64,000 bases of DNA from Agromyces albus (GCF_030815405.1 NZ_JAUSWX010000001.1:3472001-3536000), one strand, 5' to 3'. Counted from the stretch's first letter, positions 8,728 through 17,023 are shown. Numbers and translations: made by a program. Notes: a model not told the origin generated them from the sequence alone.

Positions 8728-9924
8728 TCAGAGCCAGCGCATGGTGAACGCGTTGGCGAGAACCGCACGCAAGGGCGGCATGGCGAGCACGCGCACCGCG
8801 GCATTGCGGGCGGCGAGACGCAGGCCGTGCGCCGGCGCCCCCATCGCCATGTTGAACGCGGCCTGCCGGATGGCGCGCGCGGCGGCCCGCCGACGAACCA
8901 GGTCGTAGGCTTCGAACGCCTCGAACGGTGCGCCCGCCGAAAGCGCCGCGGCGAGCTCGTGGTCGAGGCGCACCGCGTCGAGCCAGCCGAGGTTCATGCC
9001 CTGTCCGCCGATCGGGCTGATCTCGTGCGCGGCGTCGCCGGCGAGCGCTACGCGGCCGCGCGACATCCGCTCGGCGAGATGCTGGCGGGCCTCGAACGCA
9101 CTCGGGACGCCCGCGTCGTCGAGGTCGAAGGCGGCGCCGGTTCGCGAGCGCACGATCGTCTCGAGCTGCACTGCCGACGGCTCGGCCGGCGGCCGGTGCA
9201 CCCACGCGACCCAACGACGCCCACCCCCCGGCAGCGGGAACGACTCGACCACGCCCGCGGGTTCGAAGTGCAGCAACGCCGTCGACGGCTCGCCCGTGTC
9301 GTCGCGCGTGTCGCACATCACGTAGTGCCCGCGTCCGCGCCGCTGCTCCCAGCCGAGTCCGAGCAGGTGACGGATGCCGCTGCGCACCCCGTCGGCGCCG
9401 ACGGCGTAGCGCGCACTCACGTGCACCGGCTCGCCGCCGGCCGTACCCGCGACCTCGACGTGCGTGCCGCGGTCGCGGAGTCCGACCACCTCGACGCCGC
9501 GGCGCAGGCTCCCGGGCCGCAGCTCTTCGAGGCGGCGCTCGAGCACGTCCTCCGTCTGGAGTTGCGGCAGCGAGAGCACCGTGCCGGCGCGCGCGAACGA
9601 CAGGGCGCCGAGCACGCGCCCGCGGCAGATGACCCGGCCGGAGCGGATCTCCGCTGCGTGCGATCGCACCTCGTGCTCGAGTCCCACGAGCCCGAGTGCG
9701 CGCAGCCCCGGCGGGTGGATGCCGATCGCGCGCGACCGTCCGCCGCGCTCGGTGCGGCGCTCGAGCACGACGACGTCGAGCCCGCGGCGGGCGAGCAGGC
9801 ATCCGAGCAGGAGTCCGACGGCGCCGGCACCGACGATCACGACGTCGTGGTGCGGCTGCGCGGCCGAGGGACCCGATGCCTCGCGTCGGGATTGGGCCTC
9901 GCGGCGCGCGTCAGCTCGCGGCAT
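8728..9924 (-). CDS. FAD-dependent hydroxylase/monooxygenase of the type III PKS operon
   Basis: 398 residues. The N-terminal dinucleotide site is VVIVGAGAVGLLLGCLLARR, with a GD motif VALAGDAAHEISPIGGQGMN that contacts the FAD ribityl chain, as in para-hydroxybenzoate-hydroxylase-type aromatic monooxygenases. The first ~25 residues are Ala/Arg-rich and may not be translated. It overlaps the methyltransferase gene by 14 bases and is the third gene behind the type III polyketide synthase, so the likely role is ring hydroxylation of the polyketide phenol. The exact product cannot be read. Confidence 0.85.
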   Translation of the reverse strand: MPRADARREAQSRREASGPSAAQPHHDVVIVGAGAVGLLLGCLLARRGLDVVVLERRTERGGRSRAIGIHPPGLRALGLVGLEHEVRSHAAEIRSGRVICRGRVLGALSFARAGTVLSLPQLQTEDVLERRLEELRPGSLRRGVEVVGLRDRGTHVEVAGTAGGEPVHVSARYAVGADGVRSGIRHLLGLGWEQRRGRGHYVMCDTRDDTGEPSTALLHFEPAGVVESFPLPGGGRRWVAWVHRPPAEPSAVQLETIVRSRTGAAFDLDDAGVPSAFEARQHLAERMSRGRVALAGDAAHEISPIGGQGMNLGWLDAVRLDHELAAALSAGAPFEAFEAYDLVRRRAAARAIRQAAFNMAMGAPAHGLRLAARNAAVRVLAMPPLRAVLANAFTMRWL

Positions 9925-10705
9925 CCGCGCTCCAGAACACTTCGAGGCGTGAGGGGAAGCCGCGACGAACTCGCCACCCGGGCGGCAGCGACGCCGCGAG
10001 CTCGGCCGCGGTATGGCTGCGGCGAATCGAGGTGAGCCCGTCGGCGCGGATGTACGAACCCGCCAGCAGGTTGCCGGCGAACGGCCAGGTGCCGAGGGCG
10101 AATCCCGCGTACCCGAGCCGGGAGCGCTCGATGTCGCAGTGCACCGCCACGCCGCTCTCCGCCGTGAGGCGCTCGGAGTCGGCGAGCAGTTCGCCGAACT
10201 CGCGACCGTCGAGGTGGTGCAGCACGTGGTTCGACATCACGACGTCGAAGCGATCGCCCGCGACGGCGAGCTCGCGGCTCGAGACGCGCCGCAGCGAGAG
10301 GCCGGGCTCTGCCGGCTGGCGGAGCGCCCAATCGAGGGCGCGCGGATCGGGATCGATCGCGACGACCTCGAGCCGCACGCCGTCGGCCCGAGCCCACGCG
10401 AGCAGGGCGCGCGGCACGTCGGCGGCGCCCGTTCCGATGTCGAGCACCCGGCAGGTGCGCGTCGGCGACAGCCGCGGCCGGATCCAGCGGCGGTACACGG
10501 CGCGCATGTTCGAGACGACGACGTTCACGAGGCGGAACCGGTCGTAGGTGCGCTCGAGCATCGCGAGATCGGCGGCGGGGTCGTCCATGAGCTCGGTCGC
10601 CGACTCGTCACGCGAACCGAGCGAACCGAGCGAACCGAGCGCATCGAACGCATCGAACGCACCGAGCGCATCGAGCGAGCGGATGCCCCTGAGCCCCCCG
10701 GTCAC
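9911..10705 (-). CDS. Class I SAM-dependent methyltransferase of the type III PKS operon
   Basis: 264 residues from GTG 10705. Motif I is VLDIGTGAADVPRALL, then VVAIDPDPRAL (acidic loop) and DVVMSNHVLHHLD. The gene starts 4 bases after the PKS stop, so the two are coupled. Residues about 11-32 are encoded by seven 9-bp tandem repeats and read as (A/S)(L/F)(G/D) triplets. An alternative ATG at 10588 (MDDPAADLAMLERTYDRFR) would leave that repeat untranslated. Probable role: O- or C-methylation of the polyketide. It is a class I fold, not the membrane ICMT type used in Streptomyces SrsB. Confidence 0.8.
   Translation of the reverse strand: MTGGLRGIRSLDALGAFDAFDALGSLGSLGSRDESATELMDDPAADLAMLERTYDRFRLVNVVVSNMRAVYRRWIRPRLSPTRTCRVLDIGTGAADVPRALLAWARADGVRLEVVAIDPDPRALDWALRQPAEPGLSLRRVSSRELAVAGDRFDVVMSNHVLHHLDGREFGELLADSERLTAESGVAVHCDIERSRLGYAGFALGTWPFAGNLLAGSYIRADGLTSIRRSHTAAELAASLPPGWRVRRGFPSRLEVFWSADAAS
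10612..10674. repeat. Seven 9-bp tandem repeats at the methyltransferase 5' end
   Basis: Units GCGAACCGA (three exact copies) followed by GCGCATCGA, ACGCATCGA, ACGCACCGA and GCGCATCGA. The period of 9 keeps the reading frame, so copy-number change would lengthen or shorten the methyltransferase N-terminus by whole tripeptides. Confidence 0.8.
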
Positions 10706-10709
10706 GGCG

Positions 10710-11852
10710 TCACGTGCGCACCGTCATGAGCGCGGACTCGACCGTGAGGCCCGGGCCGAACGCCATGGCCACGACGCGATCGCCGTCGCCCGCGGCATCC
10801 GACTCGAGGATGTTCTTCAGCACGAAGAGCACCGTCGCACTCGACATGTTGCCGAAGTCGCGAAGCGTTTCGCGGGCCGGCACGAGCTGGGCCTCGGTGA
10901 GGCCCAGGCGGGACTCGACCTTGTCGAGGATGCTGCGCCCGCCGGGGTGGATCGCCCAGTGCTCGATCGCGTCGCTCGAGGCATCCGTCGCGAGCGCCTC
11001 GCCGAGCGCCGGCTCGTGCGCCAGGAGCGGCTCGAGGGCGCCCGTGATGTGGTCGTCGATGATCGCGGGCACCGCGTTCGAGAGCACCATCTCGAACCCG
11101 TGGTCGCCGATCTTCCAGGCCATGTCGCCCTCGCCGACGGGCGTGATGCGCGTCTCGAACCGGTCGAGGTCGAGCGCTCGCTCATCGGCACCGAGCGGTC
11201 GCGACGAGACGATGCCGGCTGCGGCGCCGTCGGCGAAGAGCGACGAGGCGACGATCGTGTCGGGGTCGTTCGACGAGCGCAGGTGGAGCGTGCAGAGCTC
11301 GACGCTCACCACGAGTACCACGGCGTTCGGGTCGGCCGCGCAGAACTGCTTCGCGGTGCGCAACGCGGGCATCGCCGCGTAGCAGCCCATGAATCCGAGG
11401 TGGTAGCGCTGCACGGCCGGGCCGAGCCCGAGGTCGCGGACGAGCATGAAGTCGGGGCCCGGCGCGTAGAAGCCCGTGCACGAGACGGTGATGACGTGCG
11501 TGACATCGGATGCCTCGATGCCCGGAGCCGCAGCGAGTGCAGCTCGGCCGGCTTCGACGTAGAGCTTGGTGGCCTCGGCGGCGTAGACCTCGTTCCGCGC
11601 CTTCGTGCCCGGCATCAGGAGCTCGCCGCTCGTGATGTCGAAGAACACGGGCTCCTCGGGATGCGCGTCCCAGCTCAGCTCGTCGAGCACGGTGTACCGG
11701 GTCTCGATGCCCGACACGTTGAACGACGTGGCGACGATGCGCTGCGCGAGCCGGTTGAGGCCCGGCTGCGCCGCGAAGACGTCGCGCACCTCGCTCTGCA
11801 CCAGGGTGGTCGGCGGGACCGCGGTCGAAACAGCTCTGAGCGTGACGGCCAT
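10710..11852 (-). CDS. Type III polyketide synthase (chalcone/stilbene synthase superfamily)
   Basis: 380 residues, the full length of the family. The catalytic triad is visible: Cys157 in HLGFMGCYAAMPAL, His302 in HWAIHPGGRSIL and Asn335 in FGNMSSATVLF. The C-terminal GFGPG-like loop reads AFGPGLTVE. These enzymes extend an acyl-CoA starter with malonyl-CoA and cyclise it into alkylresorcinols, alkylpyrones or related phenols. It is the first gene of an operon with a methyltransferase and an FAD hydroxylase, an arrangement functionally like Streptomyces srsABC, which makes methylated phenolic lipids. Starter and ring type cannot be inferred. Confidence 0.93.
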   Translation of the reverse strand: MAVTLRAVSTAVPPTTLVQSEVRDVFAAQPGLNRLAQRIVATSFNVSGIETRYTVLDELSWDAHPEEPVFFDITSGELLMPGTKARNEVYAAEATKLYVEAGRAALAAAPGIEASDVTHVITVSCTGFYAPGPDFMLVRDLGLGPAVQRYHLGFMGCYAAMPALRTAKQFCAADPNAVVLVVSVELCTLHLRSSNDPDTIVASSLFADGAAAGIVSSRPLGADERALDLDRFETRITPVGEGDMAWKIGDHGFEMVLSNAVPAIIDDHITGALEPLLAHEPALGEALATDASSDAIEHWAIHPGGRSILDKVESRLGLTEAQLVPARETLRDFGNMSSATVLFVLKNILESDAAGDGDRVVAMAFGPGLTVESALMTVRT

Positions 11853-11937
11853 GATTCAGTCTAGGCAGACGTTCGCGCCCGGCGGCAGCGGCGCGAGGGT
11901 GCGGCGCGAGGAATGCGGCGCGTCGGCCCGCGGCGCG

Positions 11938-12429
11938 TCAGCCCTTGATCGGGTCGAGCACCTCGAGCATCGACCCCTGCACGAATCCCGCCCACTCATA
12001 GGCGGCCCGGAGGTAGTCGTCGCGGGTCTCGTCGGATTCGTCGCTGCCCTCCTCGACGATGCCGACCCGCTCGGCGAGGATCAGCCGCAAATCGGTGAGG
12101 AAGGTGAGCCAGCTCCACGCCTCGGCCTGGTCGAGCTCGATCTGCACGAGGCCGGTGTCGTCGTCGACGGCGGTGGCGTCGCGCACCTGCTGGGCGGCCT
12201 GCCGCTTGCCGTCGACGAGGCTGTCGCGCGTGTAGCGGGTGAAGTCTTGAGCCGCCGTGACGTCGTCGGGATACGCGTTCGGGAGCAGCCGGCCGAGCGC
12301 CGGGTCGTCGACCTCGCCGAGCAGGAGCACCGAGTCGACCTGGTCGGCGAGCTCGGAGAGGAGCATCGCCTCCTCGGTCTCGAGCACGAGCCGAACCCCC
12401 TCGCCGCCGTCGCGGCCCGCGACGATCAT
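11938..12429 (-). CDS. DUF2017 family protein
   Basis: 163 residues. This actinobacterial family is found immediately downstream of clpS; its function is not established. Recognisable features are VRLVLETEEAMLLSELADQV, a conserved LGRLLPNAYPDD segment and a C-terminal helix around YLRAAYEWAGFVQGSMLEVL. The start ATG (12429) overlaps the clpS stop by ATGA, so the two are translationally coupled. It is strongly acidic, with no membrane segment or signal. Confidence 0.85.
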   Translation of the reverse strand: MIVAGRDGGEGVRLVLETEEAMLLSELADQVDSVLLLGEVDDPALGRLLPNAYPDDVTAAQDFTRYTRDSLVDGKRQAAQQVRDATAVDDDTGLVQIELDQAEAWSWLTFLTDLRLILAERVGIVEEGSDESDETRDDYLRAAYEWAGFVQGSMLEVLDPIKG

Positions 12430-12716
12430 GGCGCGGCCTTCGAGACCGTCGCCTGCAGGCCGTAGCCGTGCATCGCCTCGGCGTGCCGTTCCATCGCCTC
12501 GCGGTTGCCCGTGGCCACGATGGCACGGCCCTCCTGGTGCACCCGCAGCATGAGCCGCTCGGCCTCCTCGCGCGGGTAGCCGAAGTAGCTGCGGAACACG
12601 TAGCTCACATAGGTCATGAGGTTGACCGGGTCGTCCCACACGATCGTGCTCCACGGCACGTCGATCGCGGTGTTCACGACGCTTTCCGTGTCCAGGTGCT
12701 CGAGAGTGTCGGTCAT
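12426..12716 (-). CDS. clpS: ATP-dependent Clp protease adaptor ClpS
   Basis: 96 residues. ClpS recognises N-degron substrates and hands them to ClpCP/ClpAP in the cytoplasm. The family core is clear: WSTIVWDDPVNLMTYVSYVF (substrate pocket with the conserved D-D-P-N), then HQEGRAIVATGNREAMERHA and YGLQATV. It is coupled to DUF2017 by a 4-base overlap. Its partner ClpC is not in the window; ClpB is a different AAA+ protein. Confidence 0.96.
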   Translation of the reverse strand: MTDTLEHLDTESVVNTAIDVPWSTIVWDDPVNLMTYVSYVFRSYFGYPREEAERLMLRVHQEGRAIVATGNREAMERHAEAMHGYGLQATVSKAAP

Positions 12717-12827
12717 CCCACAAGCCTGACACGACCTTTCCCGCGAGGGAACCCGGTTGCGTTGCGATCATGCAAACGCGCGTGTCGTCTTGTGGCACCC
12801 GTCCCGTCAGGCGTGGGTCAGCGCGCG

Positions 12828-13967
12828 TCAGCGTGCGCCGTCGGGCTTCGTCGACGCCGTCACGGTGAACTTCGCGTTGCGTGCGATCTGGCGCGTGGGG
12901 CCGACGAGCCGCTCGAGCAACGGCCGGTACCTCAGGTGCGAGTTCCACACGCACCACAGTTCGCCGCCGGGGACGAGCACGCGCGCGGCATCCGTGAAGA
13001 GATGGCCGGCGATGCCCGCGTGCACGGCGGCATCGCTGTGGAAGGGCGGGTTCAGCACGACGAGCGGCTCACTCGCATCGGCGAGCGGCTCGAGTCCGTC
13101 TGCCCGGTGCACGAGCACTCGGTCGGCGACGCCGTTGGCCTCGGCCGTCAGGCGAGCGGATGCCGCGGCCGCCGCCGAGCGATCGCTCGCCGTCACCGTC
13201 AGCGCGGGCCTTGCGCGCGCGAGCCACGCCGCCACGATCCCGGTCCCACACGCGAGGTCGACGGCGCTCGCGGCATCCGGAACCGCCTCGCGGAGTTGCT
13301 CGAGCAGGAATCGCGTGCCGATGTCGACCCCCGTGCCCGCGAACACCCCGCCGTGCGCGACCACCGTGAGGTCGAGGTCGTCGTGCCGCTCGCTGCGCGG
13401 CCAAGGCTCGGCCACCGGATGCCGCGACCCGCGCGGCCCCGTCGAGGTGAGCACGCGCGACTTCTGCCGGGCGTGGCTCACGTCGACCCGTTCGAACCAC
13501 GCGCCGAGCACGTCGTTCATCGCGAGCGACATGTGCTTGATCCGCCCGCCGGCCACCACGGCGACGTCTTGGGCCGCGTGCGCGGCGATGAGGCCCGCCA
13601 CCTCGTCGAGCCGGTCGAGTGATCGCGGCAGGCGCAGGAGCACGAGTCGTGCGCCCGCGACGAGCTCAGGGGCGAGCGGCATCGATCGCACGGCGTCGGC
13701 GAGGCCGACGCGTTCGGCGTTCTCGGCGAGCGCGCGTTCGCCCGTGATCGGGTCTTCGTGCGAGCGGATGCCGCGGGCTCCGGCTGCTGCGGCGGCGAGC
13801 GCGAGGGCGCCGTACGCGTCGTCGACGACGACGAGCTCGCCCGGGCCGGCCGCGCGAATGCGGGCGGCGGCTTCATCGAGGATGAGGCGGTCTGCGGCAT
13901 CCGACGCCTCGAGTCCGTGGCCCTCGACGTCGGGATGACGCCGCAGGGCGCCGAAGTCGAAGGCCAT
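12828..13967 (-). CDS. Class I SAM methyltransferase, RlmG/RsmC-like
   Basis: 379 residues with the two-lobed architecture of RsmC/RlmG guanine-N2 rRNA methyltransferases: a degenerate N-terminal methyltransferase-like half (ELVVVDDAYGALALAAA) and a catalytic C-terminal half with SAM motif I AVDLACGTGIVAAWLA and substrate motif VVLNPPFHS (NPPF). TGVDIGTRFLLEQL precedes motif I as in RsmC. The exact rRNA target cannot be told. It diverges from the secreted-protein gene at 14053 with an 85-base intergenic region. Confidence 0.85.
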   Translation of the reverse strand: MAFDFGALRRHPDVEGHGLEASDAADRLILDEAAARIRAAGPGELVVVDDAYGALALAAAAAGARGIRSHEDPITGERALAENAERVGLADAVRSMPLAPELVAGARLVLLRLPRSLDRLDEVAGLIAAHAAQDVAVVAGGRIKHMSLAMNDVLGAWFERVDVSHARQKSRVLTSTGPRGSRHPVAEPWPRSERHDDLDLTVVAHGGVFAGTGVDIGTRFLLEQLREAVPDAASAVDLACGTGIVAAWLARARPALTVTASDRSAAAAASARLTAEANGVADRVLVHRADGLEPLADASEPLVVLNPPFHSDAAVHAGIAGHLFTDAARVLVPGGELWCVWNSHLRYRPLLERLVGPTRQIARNAKFTVTASTKPDGAR

Positions 13968-14052
13968 GCCCCAAGGGTACGGGGCCGGGCGGCCGGGGCC
14001 ATTCGCGTGGCTGGGTGCGGTTCCCGGGCACGTTTGCTACCCTCGGGTCCGC

Positions 14053-14763
14053 ATGCGGGGCGTAGAAGAAGAGCAACCAGCGGAATCGCGCGCGGCCAGG
14101 AGCTCGGCCGCAGCGCGCGGCGCTCATGCCCGCAGGTCGAAGCGTCGGTTCACCGCTCCGGGCGCTGCCATCGCCGTGATCGCGATCGTGGCCACGCTCG
14201 CGCTCGCGCCGGTCACACCGGCCGGCGTCGACATGTCGATCGCCGAGGCCGGCGCATCCTTGGGCACGGCACAGACGGTGACCGTCGCTCCGGATGTCAC
14301 GGCGCCGCCGGTCTCGCACGAGTCGTACACGGCGGCGACGGGCCCCGAGACGCTCATCGCGAGCGGCACCAACGCGGACTGGGCGAAGCTCGTGCTCATC
14401 TACGGCGACTGGCCCGTGACCGAGCAGAACGTGACCGTGATCCTGCAGTGGATGCGCGAGGAGAACGGCCCCGACAACTGGTGGAATCGCAACAACCCGC
14501 TGAACAACGGCCACGGCTCGGGCGGCGGCAGCGGACTCGGCAGCTACGACAGCCTCGACACCGCGGCGTTCTACGCCGCCGACAACCTGGTGAAGCGCTC
14601 GTTCTACACGGCGATCGTCGCTGCGCTCGAGGACGGCACGTCGGCAGCGGCGGTGGCGCAGGCGATCTGGGCGTCACCGTGGGCGTCGAGCCACTACGGC
14701 AACGGCGCGAACTGGACCACCTCGCCCGTGCCGATCATCCAGGCCCCGCCCTCCGCCTGGTGA
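14053..14763 (+). CDS. Secreted protein with NPLNNG motif, possible lysozyme-like fold
   Basis: 236 residues from ATG 14053. An Arg-rich cytoplasmic head is followed by a membrane/signal segment APGAAIAVIAIVATLALAP. The exported domain has VTVILQWMREENGPDNWWNR then NNPLNNG, a short Gly/Ser loop and FYAADNLVKRSFYTAIVAAL. The NNPLNNG sequence and the helical pattern resemble cell-wall lytic or resuscitation-type domains seen in actinobacteria, but I cannot assign an activity. The 3' end lies 5 bases from the stop of the convergent vanY remnant. Confidence 0.75.
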   Translation: MRGVEEEQPAESRAARSSAAARGAHARRSKRRFTAPGAAIAVIAIVATLALAPVTPAGVDMSIAEAGASLGTAQTVTVAPDVTAPPVSHESYTAATGPETLIASGTNADWAKLVLIYGDWPVTEQNVTVILQWMREENGPDNWWNRNNPLNNGHGSGGGSGLGSYDSLDTAAFYAADNLVKRSFYTAIVAALEDGTSAAAVAQAIWASPWASSHYGNGANWTTSPVPIIQAPPSAW

Positions 14764-14768
14764 CCGCG

Positions 14769-15140
14769 CTACTCGGCCGCCGCATGCGTGGGGTCGGCGT
14801 ACATGGGAGGACAACCACCATCGATCGCCAAGGGGCGCAGTTCGTAGTGCCAGGGCTCGTTGGCGTAGATCTGGCACAGCCCGTACTCGGCGCCGTGCTC
14901 CGACAGCCACGCCGTGGCGTCGAAGGATCCGATGTCGACGGCGTCCCCTGATACGTGAGCGGAAGTGTCCGGAGTGGCGACCCATCGTGCGGCCTCCTCT
15001 TCGGACCCGTAGGTCGAGATCGCCTCACGAAGCAGCTGATCCTGGTACTCCGCGGAACGCCAGCCACTGTTGACGTGGACCTCGATCCCGACGTCAGCGG
15101 CATCCGTTCCCGCTTCGCGCAGGGCCTCGAGCAGATCGCC
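14769..15140 (-). pseudogene. VanY-like M15 D,D-carboxypeptidase, N-terminus missing
   Basis: The open frame (123 codons) encodes a recognisable M15B catalytic core: VNSGWRSAEYQDQLL, then SAHVSGDAVDIG (the SxHxxGxAxD zinc motif) and NEPWHYEL (third zinc His), finishing DGGCPPMYADPTHAAAE. It has no start codon before the conserved core, no signal peptide and an in-frame TGA at 15143-15141, so the first ~60-100 residues are lost. The break coincides with the edge of a 66-bp promoter block that also precedes vanH, pointing to a recombination joining that promoter to the interior of the gene. Such enzymes trim terminal D-Ala from peptidoglycan precursors, but this copy is probably not expressed as a working enzyme. 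Confidence 0.8.
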
Positions 15141-15141
15141 T

Positions 15142-15207
15142 CATGCTGCCAGTCAAGGCGGAGTGGTGTTGCCAGCCCGTATGCGGCTTTCGATACGCCG
15201 ACGATAT
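15142..15207. promoter_or_regulatory. VanR-type promoter block, copy 1 (vanY remnant/vanR intergenic)
   Basis: A 66-bp block aligns without gaps to 19739-19804 (54 of 66 identical). Read on the minus strand it contains TATCG-type half-sites at ~11-base spacing (GCATATCGTCGGCGTATCG, then CATACG) ending in CTTGACTGG, a -35-like TTGACT. The repeated half-sites fit an OmpR/PhoB-class regulator. Between a divergent vanR and the vanY remnant it could serve both directions. Confidence 0.7.
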
Positions 15208-15218
15208 GCACCGGCTCC

Positions 15219-15224
15219 TAGCAT
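15219..15224 (+). promoter_or_regulatory. Predicted -10 of vanR (leaderless transcript)
   Basis: TAGCAT followed by exactly 7 bases and then the vanR ATG, so transcription would begin at or next to the A of the start codon. No Shine-Dalgarno sequence is present. No good -35 is seen; the VanR-type half-sites occupy that position, as expected for an activator-dependent promoter. Confidence 0.55.
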
Positions 15225-15231
15225 TGCGAGT

Positions 15232-15927
15232 ATGCGCGTGTTGGTCGTCGAGGATGAGCCCTACATGGCGGAGGCCATCCGCGATGGGTTGCGCCTGGAG
15301 GCGATCGCGGCCGACATCGCCGGCGACGGCGACACCGCTCTGGAACTGCTGAGCATCAACGCCTACGACATCGCCGTCCTCGACCGCGACATCCCCGGGC
15401 CATCCGGCGACGAGATCGCCCAGAGCATCGTCGCCTCCGGCAGCGGCATGCCGATCCTGATGCTCACCGCGGCCGACCGAATCGACGACAAGGCCTCCGG
15501 ATTCGAGCTCGGCGCCGACGACTATCTCACCAAGCCGTTCGAGCTCCGAGAGCTCGTGCTGCGTCTCAGGGCACTCGACCGCAGGCGCGCCCACAGCAGG
15601 CCGCCCGTGCGAGAGATCGCCGGGCTGCGTCTGGATCCGTTCCGCCGCGAGGTCTACCGCGACGGCCGCTATGTCGCGCTGACCCGCAAGCAGTTCGCCG
15701 TGCTCGAGGTACTCGTCGCCGCCGAGGGAGGGATCGTCAGCGCCGAAGAGCTCCTGGAGCGAGCGTGGGATGAGAACGCCGATCCGTTCACCAACGCCGT
15801 GCGCATCACCGTCTCGGCACTGCGCAAACGCCTCGGCGAACCCTCGATCATCGCCACGGTTCCCGGGGTCGGCTACCGCATCGACACGGCGCCCGGCGCG
15901 GGACTCGGCGGAGGCGACGATGAGTAG
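15232..15927 (+). CDS. vanR: Two-component response regulator VanR (OmpR family)
   Basis: 231 residues. The receiver domain has the acidic pair VEDEP, phospho-acceptor Asp51 (DIAVLDRDIPGPSG), conserved Thr (MLTAAD) and Lys (YLTKPFELREL). The C-terminal winged helix ends with AVRITVSALRKRLGEP and TVPGVGYRID. It overlaps vanS by 8 bases. The neighbours vanHAX and the duplicated promoter block make it the glycopeptide-resistance regulator, activating vanHAX and itself. Start at 15232 is fixed by MRVLVVEDEP; the longer upstream frame has no homology. Confidence 0.92.
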   Translation: MRVLVVEDEPYMAEAIRDGLRLEAIAADIAGDGDTALELLSINAYDIAVLDRDIPGPSGDEIAQSIVASGSGMPILMLTAADRIDDKASGFELGADDYLTKPFELRELVLRLRALDRRRAHSRPPVREIAGLRLDPFRREVYRDGRYVALTRKQFAVLEVLVAAEGGIVSAEELLERAWDENADPFTNAVRITVSALRKRLGEPSIIATVPGVGYRIDTAPGAGLGGGDDE

Positions 15928-17011
15928 GGCGCCCGGGTTGAGCGTTCGCCTCAAGCTCACCCTCAGCTACGCGGGCTTCCTCATGATCGCGGGTGCCCTG
16001 CTGCTCGCGGTCGTCTGGGTGTTCCTTCTGCGCTACGTGCCCGACGGTCCGATCATGACACTCGGGGCGGGCGTGCCCAACCGCGACGACCTCGTGCGCG
16101 CCTTCGTCCCGGCCGTGGCGTGGGCGCTCGTCTTCCTGCTCGGATTCGGTCTGCTCGGAGGGTGGATCCTCGCCGGCCGCATGCTCGCGCCCCTGGCCCG
16201 GATCACGGAGGCCACGCGCATCGCTGCGGGAGGATCACTGTCGCACCGGATCGAGCTGGACGGCCGGAACGACGAGTTCCGCGAGCTCGCCGACCGGTTC
16301 GACGCCATGCTCGCACGGCTCGAAGCCCACGTCGCCGAACAGCAGAGGTTCGCGGCCAACGCGTCCCACGAACTGCGCACCCCACTGGCGATCACACAGA
16401 CGCTGCTCGACGTCGCCCGCAGCGATCCGAACCGCGACGCCGTCGAGCTCGTCGAACGCCTCCACTCCGTCAACACCCGAGCGATCGACCTCACCGAGGC
16501 ATTGCTCCTGCTCAGCCGCACCGACCAGCGATCCTTCACGCGAGAACACGTCGACCTGTCGCTCATCGCGGAAGAAGCCACCGAGACGCTCCTCCCCCTT
16601 GCAGAAGAACGCGGCCTCACCATCGAGACCTCCGGCGACATCTCCCCCACCATCGGCTCGCACGCGCTCCTGCTGCAGCTGACCACGAACCTCCTGCACA
16701 ACGCCATCGTCCACAACGTCCCCGAACACGGCACCGTGCAGGTCAGCACCACCGCCCGCCCCGAGTCCGTCGTGCTCACGGTCGAGAACACCGGCGACAA
16801 GCTCACTCCACAACTGGTCTCGACCCTCACCGAACCGTTCCAGCGCGGCACCGGACGCATCCGCGCTCACCACGCAGGTGTCGGCCTCGGCCTGGCCATC
16901 GTCAAGAGCATCACCCGAGCACACGACGGAACCCTCACGCTGACTCCGCTCGCCGCTGGAGGGCTCCGCGTCACGGTGCAGTTACCTGCCGCGCCACCGC
17001 GGACTGGCTGA
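15920..17011 (+). CDS. vanS: Sensor histidine kinase VanS
   Basis: 363 residues. Membrane segments at about 14-38 and 62-84 enclose a short external loop of about 25 residues, like the small sensor loop of actinobacterial VanS proteins. A HAMP region (GWILAGRMLAPLARITEATR) follows, then the DHp box with His150 (ANASHELRTPLAITQTLLDV), N-box LTTNLLHNAIVHN and G-box GVGLGLAIVKSITRAHDGT. It would sense the glycopeptide or wall damage and set VanR phosphorylation. ATG 15920 overlaps the vanR stop. It is convergent with vanX, 12 bases apart. Confidence 0.92.
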   Translation: MSRAPGLSVRLKLTLSYAGFLMIAGALLLAVVWVFLLRYVPDGPIMTLGAGVPNRDDLVRAFVPAVAWALVFLLGFGLLGGWILAGRMLAPLARITEATRIAAGGSLSHRIELDGRNDEFRELADRFDAMLARLEAHVAEQQRFAANASHELRTPLAITQTLLDVARSDPNRDAVELVERLHSVNTRAIDLTEALLLLSRTDQRSFTREHVDLSLIAEEATETLLPLAEERGLTIETSGDISPTIGSHALLLQLTTNLLHNAIVHNVPEHGTVQVSTTARPESVVLTVENTGDKLTPQLVSTLTEPFQRGTGRIRAHHAGVGLGLAIVKSITRAHDGTLTLTPLAAGGLRVTVQLPAAPPRTG

Positions 17012-17023
17012 TGACGATCAGGC

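Noticed and set aside
10612..10674. CRISPR-like array
   Set aside because: Nine-base units directly abut with no spacers; likewise the 18-bp units at 49038. No cas genes are present.
14735..15211. Minus-strand 158-codon frame over the vanY remnant, starting in the promoter block
   Set aside because: Its Ser/Arg/Thr-rich translation has no family features; the M15 zinc motifs are in a neighbouring frame.
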